Origin: Micavibrio sp.
GTDB taxonomy: Bacteria > Pseudomonadota > Alphaproteobacteria > Micavibrionales > Micavibrionaceae
NCBI GenBank assembly: GCA_027066695.1
Contig: JAMONE010000086.1
Location: forward strand, 1-13,560
DNA length: 13,560 nt
Reading direction: 5' to 3'
Each line of letters opens with the position of its first letter. The stretch's first letter is position 1. The notes beneath the pieces were generated by a model. It saw only the letters and a list, made by a program, of their open reading frames with translations, did not search any database and was not told where the DNA came from. This document shows positions 7,842 through 13,560 of the stretch, one piece after another. Position numbers and translations under genes: made by a program.

Positions 7842-8987
7842 ATGAGTGTAGAAGACATTGCAAATGGCTTAAATAATTTTTTCTCTAGTATAGAACGACC
7901 AATTTACCTACATGAACCCGATCTTAAGGGGCATGAGCTTTCCTATATAACAGACTGCATTGAAAGTGGCTGGGTATCCTCAGTTGGAAGTTATGTTGAT
8001 CGCTTTGAAAAGGAATTAGGAGAGTTTTGTGGTGGTTATGCTGTCTCAACTGTTAACGGCACAGCCGCATTGCATTTGGCACTTGTTCTAGCTGGTGTTA
8101 AGCCCAATCATGAAGTTATTACACCGGCATTAACGTTCGTAGCAACGGCTAATGCGGTTAGCTATTGTGGCGCTATCCCTCATTTTGTAGACGCTGATTC
8201 CCAAAACTTTGGTATTGATGCAGCAAAACTGGACGTGTATTTATCCAAAACCCTTAAAAATGGTGTAAATATAAAGACAGGTCGAAAAATTTCAGCTCTA
8301 ATTGTTACCCATATATTTGGGCATTGTGCTGATATGGATGCACTGAGTAATATTGCAAAAAAGTACAATCTTGTGCTAGTGGAAGATGCCGCCGAAAGTT
8401 TAGGTTCATACTATAAAGGAAAGCACACAGGATTATTAGGGATTGTTTCTGCTTTAAGTTTTAACGGTAATAAAATTTTAACCACTGGAGGTGGCGGGGC
8501 GGTACTTACCTCGGATCAAAACATCGCAGAGCGTGCAAAACACTTATCAACAACAGCAAAAGCTACACATCCTTATGTTCATATACATGATGAAATAGGA
8601 TATAATTATAGAATGCCAAATATAAATGCTGCGCTAGGATGCGGGCAATTAGAAAAATTACCTGATTATTTAGCACAAAAAAAAATACTAACAAGTCGGT
8701 ATAGTGCTTTTTTTGCACAATTTCCCGACACTACCTTTGTAAAACAACCCGATGAAACAATTAGTAATAACTGGCTGAATTCTATCATTATGAATTCGGA
8801 AGAAGATCGTAATACCTTAATTGATATATTAGCTAAAAATGACATATTTTGTAGAGGTATTTGGGAAGTTATGGCAGAACTTCCCATGTATAAAAATTGC
8901 CCGTCTATGGATATATCAACAGCAAAAGATTTGGTTGCGCGCACCGTTAACCTTCCAAGTAGCCCCTTTTTAGCAAAACGACTATAA
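7842..8987 (+). CDS. legC: LegC-type PLP-dependent aminotransferase
   Basis: A 381-residue DegT-family aminotransferase that should aminate C4 of the LegB product. The PLP lysine is K211 in SFNGNK, followed by TTGGGGA; the LVEDAAESLGSYYKG block supplies the ring-nitrogen aspartate. IYLHEPDLKGHE near the N-terminus, SGWVSSVGSYVD and the THIFGH segment are features I associate with the LegC branch, and the length is right for it. The ATG immediately follows the legB stop, and only a weak AGG lies upstream, so translation is probably coupled to legB. The cluster's other DegT-family enzyme (2033-3337) is clearly divergent in its N-terminus and length, so the two are unlikely to be redundant. Confidence 0.9.
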   Translation: MSVEDIANGLNNFFSSIERPIYLHEPDLKGHELSYITDCIESGWVSSVGSYVDRFEKELGEFCGGYAVSTVNGTAALHLALVLAGVKPNHEVITPALTFVATANAVSYCGAIPHFVDADSQNFGIDAAKLDVYLSKTLKNGVNIKTGRKISALIVTHIFGHCADMDALSNIAKKYNLVLVEDAAESLGSYYKGKHTGLLGIVSALSFNGNKILTTGGGGAVLTSDQNIAERAKHLSTTAKATHPYVHIHDEIGYNYRMPNINAALGCGQLEKLPDYLAQKKILTSRYSAFFAQFPDTTFVKQPDETISNNWLNSIIMNSEEDRNTLIDILAKNDIFCRGIWEVMAELPMYKNCPSMDISTAKDLVARTVNLPSSPFLAKRL

Positions 8988-9053
8988 TATATATTTAAAA
9001 ATGAATCATACTTGTTTATATTAATCTAAATATATTTATAAAAAGGCTACAAA

Positions 9054-9803
9054 ATGACTCAAGCTTGCACCAAAGGGAATGTTTATTCTCGCAATAACCC
9101 TAGTCCTGAATATACAAGGCTACAAGCACTTTACCAAAATCATCACGATGGTGGACGGGCTGAAAAAAAATCATGGTCAAGTAACGTGTACCCAGGTAAG
9201 AGCATGTGGCCTTATATGGGCTTTATTAAAGCCATAGCACATAAACATGGCGCAAAAACTATGTTAGATTATGGCGCGGGTAAAGGGCTTCAATATACTG
9301 ATCTACGTGTTAAAGAAGCCAAAGGTAAAATGTACCCTAGCCTTGCAAACTATTGGGGTGTTCATGTGACATGTTATGATGCTGGCAATAAAGTATTTAA
9401 TAACTGGCCTGACGGTCATTTTGATGGCGTAGTTTCAACTGATGTTTTAGAGCATTGCTCGCGAGAAGACTTAGAATGGATTATTAGTGAAATATTTGAA
9501 AAAGCCCAAAAATTTGTTTTTGCTAATATCGCGTGCTATCCAGCATGTACTATTTTATCTTCTGGAGAAAATGCGCATATAACAATTGAACCTCCGCAAT
9601 GGTGGAGAGAGCTTATAGAAAAAGTAGCTAAAAACTATCCTGATATCTCTTATTATTTTTTAGCTACAGAAGATAGACGAGAAATGGGAGAGCTTATTAC
9701 AAATGACAATGAAAAACTCAATATACCGAAGGCTGGCGCGCTACCTGGGAGTATTATAAAAGCTTATTACTCTCTCATAAAACAAAAAATTAAACACTTC
9801 TAA
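9054..9803 (+). CDS. Class I SAM-dependent methyltransferase
   Basis: A 249-residue soluble protein with a Rossmann-type methyltransferase core. Motif I is LDYGAGKG at residues 71-78, the acidic residue after strand 2 is in CYDAG (107-111), and VVSTDVLEHC (126-135) is the post-motif strand usual in small-molecule and sugar methyltransferases. The first ~65 residues form an extra N-terminal extension. AAAGG ends 8 bases before the ATG. It lies 66 AT-rich bases after legC, so it may be the last operon gene or have its own promoter; no convincing -35/-10 pair is seen. Location at the end of a surface-sugar cluster suggests O- or N-methylation of a cluster sugar or glycan end, which is inference. 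Confidence 0.82.
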   Translation: MTQACTKGNVYSRNNPSPEYTRLQALYQNHHDGGRAEKKSWSSNVYPGKSMWPYMGFIKAIAHKHGAKTMLDYGAGKGLQYTDLRVKEAKGKMYPSLANYWGVHVTCYDAGNKVFNNWPDGHFDGVVSTDVLEHCSREDLEWIISEIFEKAQKFVFANIACYPACTILSSGENAHITIEPPQWWRELIEKVAKNYPDISYYFLATEDRREMGELITNDNEKLNIPKAGALPGSIIKAYYSLIKQKIKHF

Positions 9804-10022
9804 TATTTGGCAACGAAACTGGCGCAAAAATATACCAAATCCAACGGTTCTTTCACCTGCTTCGACATATCATAGGCAACAAGGTTATTGTCGTCGCCTT
9901 TAGAAAGGGACACAGCCCACTAAAAGCTGGATAATGATAGTCTTTCAACTGGAAATACATTCCCCCCCCAAAAGGCAGTCGTTGAATATCAAATAACACA
10001 GTTTGATGAACTGTCTTTAAAG
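9804..10022 (+). other. Intergenic gap with decayed-looking sequence and a C8 tract
   Basis: No intact gene is supported. The first ~125 bases look less AT-rich than the other gaps and encode short protein-like runs in several frames that stop quickly. Examples on the minus strand are about 38 codons ending beside the methyltransferase stop, and a 35-codon frame from 9960 to 9853 whose ATG follows the G8 side of the C8 run. I recognise no family in any of them. This fits a gene remnant but could be chance. The C run is at 9962-9969. Confidence 0.4.
9998..10014 (-). terminator. Weak candidate terminator hairpin for the AMIN lipoprotein gene
   Basis: ACAGTT (9998-10003) and AACTGT (10009-10014) are perfect 6-base arms around a 5-base loop, 9 bases past the stop of the minus-strand gene. 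On the minus strand the stem is followed by GTTATTTG, a poor T tract, so intrinsic termination would be inefficient. An adjacent CTTTAAAG palindrome (10015-10022) touches the stop codon. Confidence 0.3.
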
Positions 10023-11030
10023 CTACAATTTTAAATCAAAATAGATTTTATAGTCAAGACTACTTTCCTCTGGGTTTAGGCGGTTTTGCGATATTATGCT
10101 GGTTTCTTTTCTTAGGGATAATATTATCATTGTGCCGTTGCCTTTATTTATTTTCTCAACATTAAAGCTTTCAATTAATTTTGAGTGTTTGAAATTTATT
10201 GAGTTTTTTCCAACCCAGCGTGCATTCGGTAGCTCAATAATAATTAGCTTCTCGTTATTATCTAAATCAATGCTAAAATCAGTATTTTTGTTAGTGTCTA
10301 TGACAATACGCAACTTATCTACATGCTCTCCAGCGCGTAGATTCTTAGCCACTATTCCGTCATATTTCTTAATTGAAAATTTGGATTTTACTTTCTTTTT
10401 TATAGGCTTAGACGGCGACGTAACCTTAGGTGGTAGTTTTTCCGTAACCTTAGTTTTTGCCTGATTATCTTTCTGATCATCTGGTGGTTGAAGCTCTTGC
10501 TGTGTATTAAGCTGCGATACTTGCAGCTCAACCTCAGAGTTTTCAATCAAGTTAAGTGGTAGTTGCTCGGCTGGTGTTTCCTGCAATAGTACCTCTAGCT
10601 CTTTGATTAGGTTCTGAATATCCGATTCCACAGCGGCTAATCGGACGATGGATGGTTTGTATGTGTCGAATTCTTTTCTTAAATCAACCACGGCATTTTC
10701 AACGCGATTAAAGCGATCACCAGTATTTTTGATGTTTTCCAAAAACAGTGTATCGGCATTAATTCCCTTCATAGGTTTTAATGCAGGCAACCCATTGGGC
10801 ATATATACGGTGTTTGTCTGCCCAGGCTTTAATGGTTGACTATTAAATGATGGCGGAAGTGCAATTGGGGTGCTAATTTCTGTGCTGTTTTTTATATTTT
10901 GAGAGTTTTGTGCGGTTTTTTGGTTTTGTGATTCGGCTTTTTTAAGATGCAAAATCCCCTTCGGACTACATGCACTTAGTAGACCTAAAAATAGTGTAAA
11001 ACATAGACTCAGAGCTATTTTTTTATACAT
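10023..11030 (-). CDS. AMIN-domain outer-membrane lipoprotein with coiled coil
   Basis: A predicted lipoprotein of 335 residues. MYKK plus a hydrophobic stretch leads to the lipobox LSAC, with the lipidated cysteine at 21; serine follows it, so Lol sorting to the outer membrane is expected. Residues ~94-153 look coiled-coil-like (LENIKNTGDRFNRVENAV onward), ~154-222 are a Q/K/P-rich linker, and ~223-335 form an AMIN-like domain of beta strands (DKLRIVIDT, EKLIIIELP). AMIN domains, known from AmiC amidases and secretin pilot systems, bind peptidoglycan or envelope partners. No amidase domain follows. Longer starts exist (ATG 11045; GTG 11096), but the ATG at 11030 gives the best signal peptide and leaves a leader of about 70 bases after the candidate promoter. 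Its role is probably structural, tethering outer membrane and cell wall. Confidence 0.78.
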   Translation of the reverse strand: MYKKIALSLCFTLFLGLLSACSPKGILHLKKAESQNQKTAQNSQNIKNSTEISTPIALPPSFNSQPLKPGQTNTVYMPNGLPALKPMKGINADTLFLENIKNTGDRFNRVENAVVDLRKEFDTYKPSIVRLAAVESDIQNLIKELEVLLQETPAEQLPLNLIENSEVELQVSQLNTQQELQPPDDQKDNQAKTKVTEKLPPKVTSPSKPIKKKVKSKFSIKKYDGIVAKNLRAGEHVDKLRIVIDTNKNTDFSIDLDNNEKLIIIELPNARWVGKNSINFKHSKLIESFNVEKINKGNGTMIILSLRKETSIISQNRLNPEESSLDYKIYFDLKL

Positions 11031-11104
11031 TAAATAGTGAACCATAATCCCCAGAATAGGGGCGTTAGAACTTAAAAAATACGCAGCAGAAAACACCTAA
11101 TAAC

Positions 11105-11134
11105 ATTTTACCCTGAAAACGGTGCTCTCTTCAA
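11105..11134 (-). promoter_or_regulatory. Candidate sigma70-type promoter for the AMIN lipoprotein gene
   Basis: Read on the minus strand, TTGAAG (11134-11129) and TAAAAT (11110-11105) are separated by 18 bases, with four of six and five of six consensus matches. Transcription would start near 11098, which argues against the GTG at 11096 as start codon and for an ATG further in. Confidence 0.45.
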
Positions 11135-11193
11135 TAGAATAGTTAAAAATAAACAATAACTTATGGCTTAAATTTAGTAATAATTGATATTAC

Positions 11194-11213
11194 TTGTGCA
11201 CAATGTGTTGTGC
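11194..11213. promoter_or_regulatory. TTGTGC inverted/direct repeat, possible regulator-binding site
   Basis: The site reads TTGTGCACAA, a perfect 10-base palindrome, then TGTG, then TTGTGC. GCACAA (11198-11203) and TTGTGC (11208-11213) also form an inverted repeat with a 4-base spacer, and the TTGTGC half-sites at 11194 and 11208 are 14 bases apart. It lies between divergent genes, about 15 bases upstream of the -35 of the pilus-like gene, a plausible activator position. No T run follows, so it is not a terminator. Confidence 0.4.
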
Positions 11214-11229
11214 GTTGCTGTTTAATATA

Positions 11230-11258
11230 TTGCAAGATGTTATATATATTTGTATTAT
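11230..11258 (+). promoter_or_regulatory. Candidate sigma70-type promoter for the DUF4402-like/chaperone unit
   Basis: TTGCAA (11230-11235) and TATTAT (11253-11258) have the ideal 17-base spacing, with four and five of six consensus matches. The start point would be near 11265, leaving about 25 bases of leader with the AGGA at 11279-11282. The local sequence is very AT-rich, so chance matches are a concern. Confidence 0.5.
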
Positions 11259-11278
11259 TGCTAGGTTAATTAATATTT

Positions 11279-11282
11279 AGGA
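11279..11282 (+). promoter_or_regulatory. Shine-Dalgarno AGGA supporting a TTG start at 11290
   Basis: AGGA ends 7 bases before TTG at 11290. The next in-frame ATG, at 11305, is 22 bases away and would remove both arginines of the signal peptide's basic end, so TTG is preferred. Confidence 0.6.
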
Positions 11283-11289
11283 TTTTACT

Positions 11290-11751
11290 TTGCGATTTTT
11301 TCGGATGTTTTTGTTAGCATTATCTAGTCTTGTACTTGCTGTAGATGCAGCTAATGCAGGGGTAACTGTTGTGCAGCCACTTCAGTTTGGTTCTTGGATA
11401 TCGAAAAATAATAGCATGCAGCATGAAATAACAATTAATGCTGATGGCTCTTACACTTTTGATTCGGCAGGCTTTATTGAGATAACGCCGCCTCAAATAG
11501 GCACGTTTGATTTAGATGGAATGACGCCGAACACGGCTATTGCGAGCGTCGTTGTTACTCAGATTACGGCCTTGTCAGGCGGTGGAGTGAATTTTCAGAT
11601 GATTAATCTCCAAGGGGCACACCCCGCATCAACTAATGCATCAGGCGTTGCGAGAATATATGTTAACGGTACGGCGCAAACTAGTGGTAATGGAACATCT
11701 TATTTGGATCAAACTTTTAATGGTCAGGTACAGATACAGATTAATTTTTAG
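11290..11751 (+). CDS. Secreted DUF4402-like protein, putative pilus/surface subunit
   Basis: A 153-residue exported protein. The signal peptide MRFFRMF...AANA has arginines at 2 and 5, a hydrophobic core, and a likely cleavage after A23. The mature part is rich in Gly, Thr, Asn and beta strands. It opens with QPLQFGSW, the 'PLxFG' start of DUF4402 proteins, and keeps their order: TINADGSYTF, then IGTFDLDGMTPNT, then a C-terminal strand QVQIQINF. DUF4402 proteins are secreted all-beta proteins that often sit beside PapD-like chaperones, and one follows here 35 bases downstream. That suggests a pilus-type subunit kept soluble by the chaperone. Match to DUF4402 is by eye, and the final strand ending in alternating hydrophobics is consistent with chaperone recognition but does not prove it. 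It starts at TTG. Confidence 0.75.
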   Translation: MRFFRMFLLALSSLVLAVDAANAGVTVVQPLQFGSWISKNNSMQHEITINADGSYTFDSAGFIEITPPQIGTFDLDGMTPNTAIASVVVTQITALSGGGVNFQMINLQGAHPASTNASGVARIYVNGTAQTSGNGTSYLDQTFNGQVQIQINF

Positions 11752-11786
11752 GTTTTTATTTTAAAGTAAATTAGGAAAAATGTGAA

Positions 11787-12629
11787 ATGAAGAAAATTTT
11801 ATTATATTGGCTGGTTATTGCGATTTGCGGCGGTGGCGTAATGTTTGGAGCACATATTGTTTATGCTGATATTGTTATAACGCCAACACGTATTGTTTTT
11901 GAGGGTCGTGATCGTTTTGCTTCGGTAACATTGGCAAATCCAGGTGATAAACACGCCACATATGAAATGAAATGGAATTTTTTCAAAATGCAAGAGGATG
12001 TAAACGCTACTTATAAGAGGGTGGATAGATCTGTAACAGATTTTGATTTATCTAAATATATAATTTTTTCACCTAAAAGAGTTCGCCTAGCCCCTGGGGC
12101 ATCACAAAAAATTAGATTGGCGTTGCGCAGGCCTGCTGAAATACCAGATGGTGATTATCATGTTCACTTAGGTTTTGCGCCAATTCCTGATGTGGTTAAA
12201 GATGATTTATCTAAGTCGTCTAAATCAGTTGTGACGGTTAAAATTAATGTTGGCTATACAATACCAGTGATTTTACGCTCTGGTGAGATTGATGTTAAGG
12301 CCTCTATTGGACTAATTTCCCTGTCTCGTAATAATAATAATGGTTTACTAAAAGTGGCAGTACCTGTTAAACGCGAGGGTGGTCCATATTCTGTGCTAGG
12401 GCATTTAATGGTCTATCACATAGATAATAATGGGAAGCAAGAGCGAGTAGGAGAAATCAGTAATGCGCAGATATTTCCTGAAGTTGATGTTCGTCCGTTT
12501 GATGTTCACTTGATTAAAAATATAACTGGCGGATCATTGCGGATCGTTATGTATCGCTATGATTATGATAAAAATAAAAGTGATGTTGATAATTTTATTT
12601 ATACAGAACGTGTCTTTCCTCTTGAGTAG
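11787..12629 (+). CDS. PapD-like periplasmic pilus-assembly chaperone
   Basis: A 280-residue exported protein. The signal peptide runs to about residue 27 (VYA before D28). The mature protein begins DIVITPTRIVFEG, the A1-strand opening of PapD-type chaperones, then RFASVTLANPGD. SPKRVRLAPGASQKIRLALRRP gives the conserved segment before the G1 strand that donates a strand to pilus subunits. A second immunoglobulin-like domain follows. Such chaperones fold subunits in the periplasm and pass them to an outer-membrane usher. AGGA lies 10 bases before the ATG. It shares the unit with the DUF4402-like gene, its likely client. No usher gene follows; the next gene is on the opposite strand 31 bases on. 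Confidence 0.85.
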   Translation: MKKILLYWLVIAICGGGVMFGAHIVYADIVITPTRIVFEGRDRFASVTLANPGDKHATYEMKWNFFKMQEDVNATYKRVDRSVTDFDLSKYIIFSPKRVRLAPGASQKIRLALRRPAEIPDGDYHVHLGFAPIPDVVKDDLSKSSKSVVTVKINVGYTIPVILRSGEIDVKASIGLISLSRNNNNGLLKVAVPVKREGGPYSVLGHLMVYHIDNNGKQERVGEISNAQIFPEVDVRPFDVHLIKNITGGSLRIVMYRYDYDKNKSDVDNFIYTERVFPLE

Positions 12630-12660
12630 TTGTTTTTAGTCATTTCCCATGTTCTTAAAT

Positions 12661-13386
12661 TTATAATTTACTTTTAACCATGTCCAATACGCTCTGCTCG
12701 GCTTTGTTTAGATCATTCTCGTTAATTGACCTTAAAACAATGCCCACACCTTTTTCGCCATCTTTGAAATGAGGATAGCTGCCTATATCTACATTTGGAA
12801 AAGCATCTTGTATATCCGCCAACTCTTTAGCAATTCTACTTTCTCCAAAAGAACAAGACACACTACGCGATAACACAATATCACCGCCAATAATAATATC
12901 AGCAACATAATCCATCATCCGATGCATAATGATAGGAACGCCTGCCATAACATAGACGTTTTCAATGATAAATCCCGGTGCCGCCGAGAGTGGATTTGGT
13001 ATTAGCTCGGCATTTTCAGGAAGCATTGCCATCTTAACCGAAGCCTGCGTAAAATCCCCGCCTATATATTCATTCTTCAAAAGCTCATAAACACTTTGAT
13101 TAATCTCAAGCTTCACGCCAAAAGCTTTAGCAACACTAAGCGCGGTGATATCGTCATGCGTTGGGCCAATCCCGCCGCTTGTAAATACATAGTCAAACCG
13201 CCCTTTAAGGTCATTAACGCTATCGATTATAACGCCCTCATCATCAGGAATCACACGCACCTCAGATAGCTCAATACCGCGCGCAACAAGCTTACCCGCA
13301 ACATAATTTATATTCTCGTCTTTCGTGCGCCCAGATAAAATCTCGCTGCCAATAACAATCATTGCCGCTTTATATTCTTTTGCCAT
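12661..13386 (-). CDS. CinA N-terminal-type (COG1058, MoaB/Mog-like) molybdopterin-binding-fold protein
   Basis: A 241-residue protein with only the MoaB/Mog-like domain found at the N-terminus of CinA. It opens with AAMIVIGSEILSGRTKDEN, the family's signature strand and loop, and carries GGIGPTHDD at residues 71-79, the phosphate/metal-binding motif. The fold binds nucleotides or cofactor-like ligands; in full-length CinA it is linked to ADP-ribose or NAD-damage chemistry. The C-terminal nicotinamide-nucleotide amidohydrolase domain (PncC) is absent, and 241 versus ~415 residues reflects a stand-alone form common in alphaproteobacteria rather than a truncation, since the end is a clean stop. 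It is divergent from map, with about 70 bases between them. Only a weak purine-rich AAAG-type site precedes the ATG. Confidence 0.88.
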   Translation of the reverse strand: MAKEYKAAMIVIGSEILSGRTKDENINYVAGKLVARGIELSEVRVIPDDEGVIIDSVNDLKGRFDYVFTSGGIGPTHDDITALSVAKAFGVKLEINQSVYELLKNEYIGGDFTQASVKMAMLPENAELIPNPLSAAPGFIIENVYVMAGVPIIMHRMMDYVADIIIGGDIVLSRSVSCSFGESRIAKELADIQDAFPNVDIGSYPHFKDGEKGVGIVLRSINENDLNKAEQSVLDMVKSKL

Positions 13387-13456
13387 TAGGTTATCTTTCT
13401 TTACACATGCTTATATAGGATATATCTAACATGAGTAGATTAAAAAAGGAACAGCC

Positions 13457-13560
13457 ATGAACATGCCAAACCCACTTGCAAAATACACTTCAGAAGGTAT
13501 AGAGCTGCATACATCAAGAGATTTCGAAGGCATGAGAAAGGCTGGCAAACTAGCAGCAGA
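13457..13560 (+). CDS. map: Methionine aminopeptidase type I, N-terminus, 3'-truncated
   Basis: The first 34 codons of a gene that runs off the right edge. The readable residues end IELHTSRDFEGMRKAGKLAA, matching the helix at the start of type I methionine aminopeptidases, in particular the LHxxxDFEGMRKAGxLAA form of alphaproteobacteria. The enzyme removes the initiator methionine from nascent proteins in the cytoplasm. AAGGA ends 6 bases before the ATG, a strong site. The metal ligands lie beyond the window, so the call rests on this N-terminal segment. A nine-codon frame ends across its start codon (ATGA). An ATG at 13463, two codons in, is possible but has weaker spacing. Confidence 0.85.
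   Translation, partial: MNMPNPLAKYTSEGIELHTSRDFEGMRKAGKLAA

Noticed and set aside
7552..7863. 103-codon minus-strand frame across the legB/legC junction
   Set aside because: It is antisense to two well-supported genes, with no family features or ribosome site.
9027..9038. TAAATATATTTA, a perfect 12-base palindrome before the methyltransferase gene
   Set aside because: It is entirely A/T in a very AT-rich gap, where such palindromes arise by chance; it has no strong stem and gives no sensible promoter spacing.
10096..10464. 122-codon open frame on + inside the AMIN lipoprotein gene
   Set aside because: It is antisense to a gene with signal peptide, lipobox and domain structure; its own translation shows no motif and it lacks a Shine-Dalgarno site.
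11031..11096. GTG start at 11096 for the AMIN lipoprotein
   Set aside because: It would put 22 residues, including a second hydrophobic patch, before the signal peptide and starts almost at the predicted transcription start.
12657..12669. AAATT/AATTT inverted repeat between the convergent chaperone and COG1058 genes
   Set aside because: A five-base A/T-only stem is too weak to be called a terminator in either direction.
13400..13428. TTTACA with TATCTA 17 bases later as a promoter for map
   Set aside because: The -10 matches the consensus at only three positions; the region must contain a promoter, but this pair is not good enough to name.

Overview
This window looks like chromosomal DNA of an AT-rich Gram-negative bacterium, most likely an alphaproteobacterium. 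The evidence is a lipoprotein with an outer-membrane-type lipobox, a periplasmic PapD-like pilus chaperone, clear Shine-Dalgarno sites, a stand-alone CinA N-terminal-type protein, and a methionine aminopeptidase N-terminus of alphaproteobacterial style. The lineage is an inference from protein style and no closer placement is offered. There are no rRNA or tRNA genes, insertion sequences or CRISPR arrays.

Left two thirds (1-9803, all on +): a surface-sugar gene cluster. It begins inside a NeuB-family nonulosonate synthase. Next come a GNAT acetyltransferase, a Gfo/Idh/MocA oxidoreductase, a DegT-type sugar aminotransferase, three consecutive divergent GT-B-like proteins, a LegB-type 4,6-dehydratase, a LegC-type aminotransferase and a SAM-dependent methyltransferase. 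Genes up to 8987 overlap or sit 0-16 bases apart, so they read as one operon whose promoter lies upstream of the window. LegB, LegC, an acetyltransferase and a NeuB-type synthase are steps of legionaminic-acid-like synthesis from UDP-GlcNAc. The hydrolysing 2-epimerase (LegG) and CMP-sugar synthetase (LegF) are not visible and are probably upstream. The oxidoreductase/aminotransferase pair suggests a second amino sugar or a modified nonulosonate. The three GT-B-like proteins are the natural candidates for attaching these sugars. No flippase, polymerase or flagellin gene is visible, so the acceptor (LPS, capsule or flagellin) cannot be decided.

Middle (9804-11289): a 219-base gap with decayed-looking sequence and a C8 tract, then a minus-strand lipoprotein with a coiled coil and a C-terminal AMIN domain, then a divergent regulatory region of about 190 bases with a candidate promoter for each side and a TTGTGC-type inverted repeat.

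Right (11290-13560): a secreted DUF4402-like protein and a PapD-like chaperone form a small two-gene unit that resembles a pilus subunit with its chaperone but has no usher. Convergent to it is a COG1058 (CinA N-terminal/MoaB-like) protein on the minus strand. The start of methionine aminopeptidase (map) runs off the right edge.
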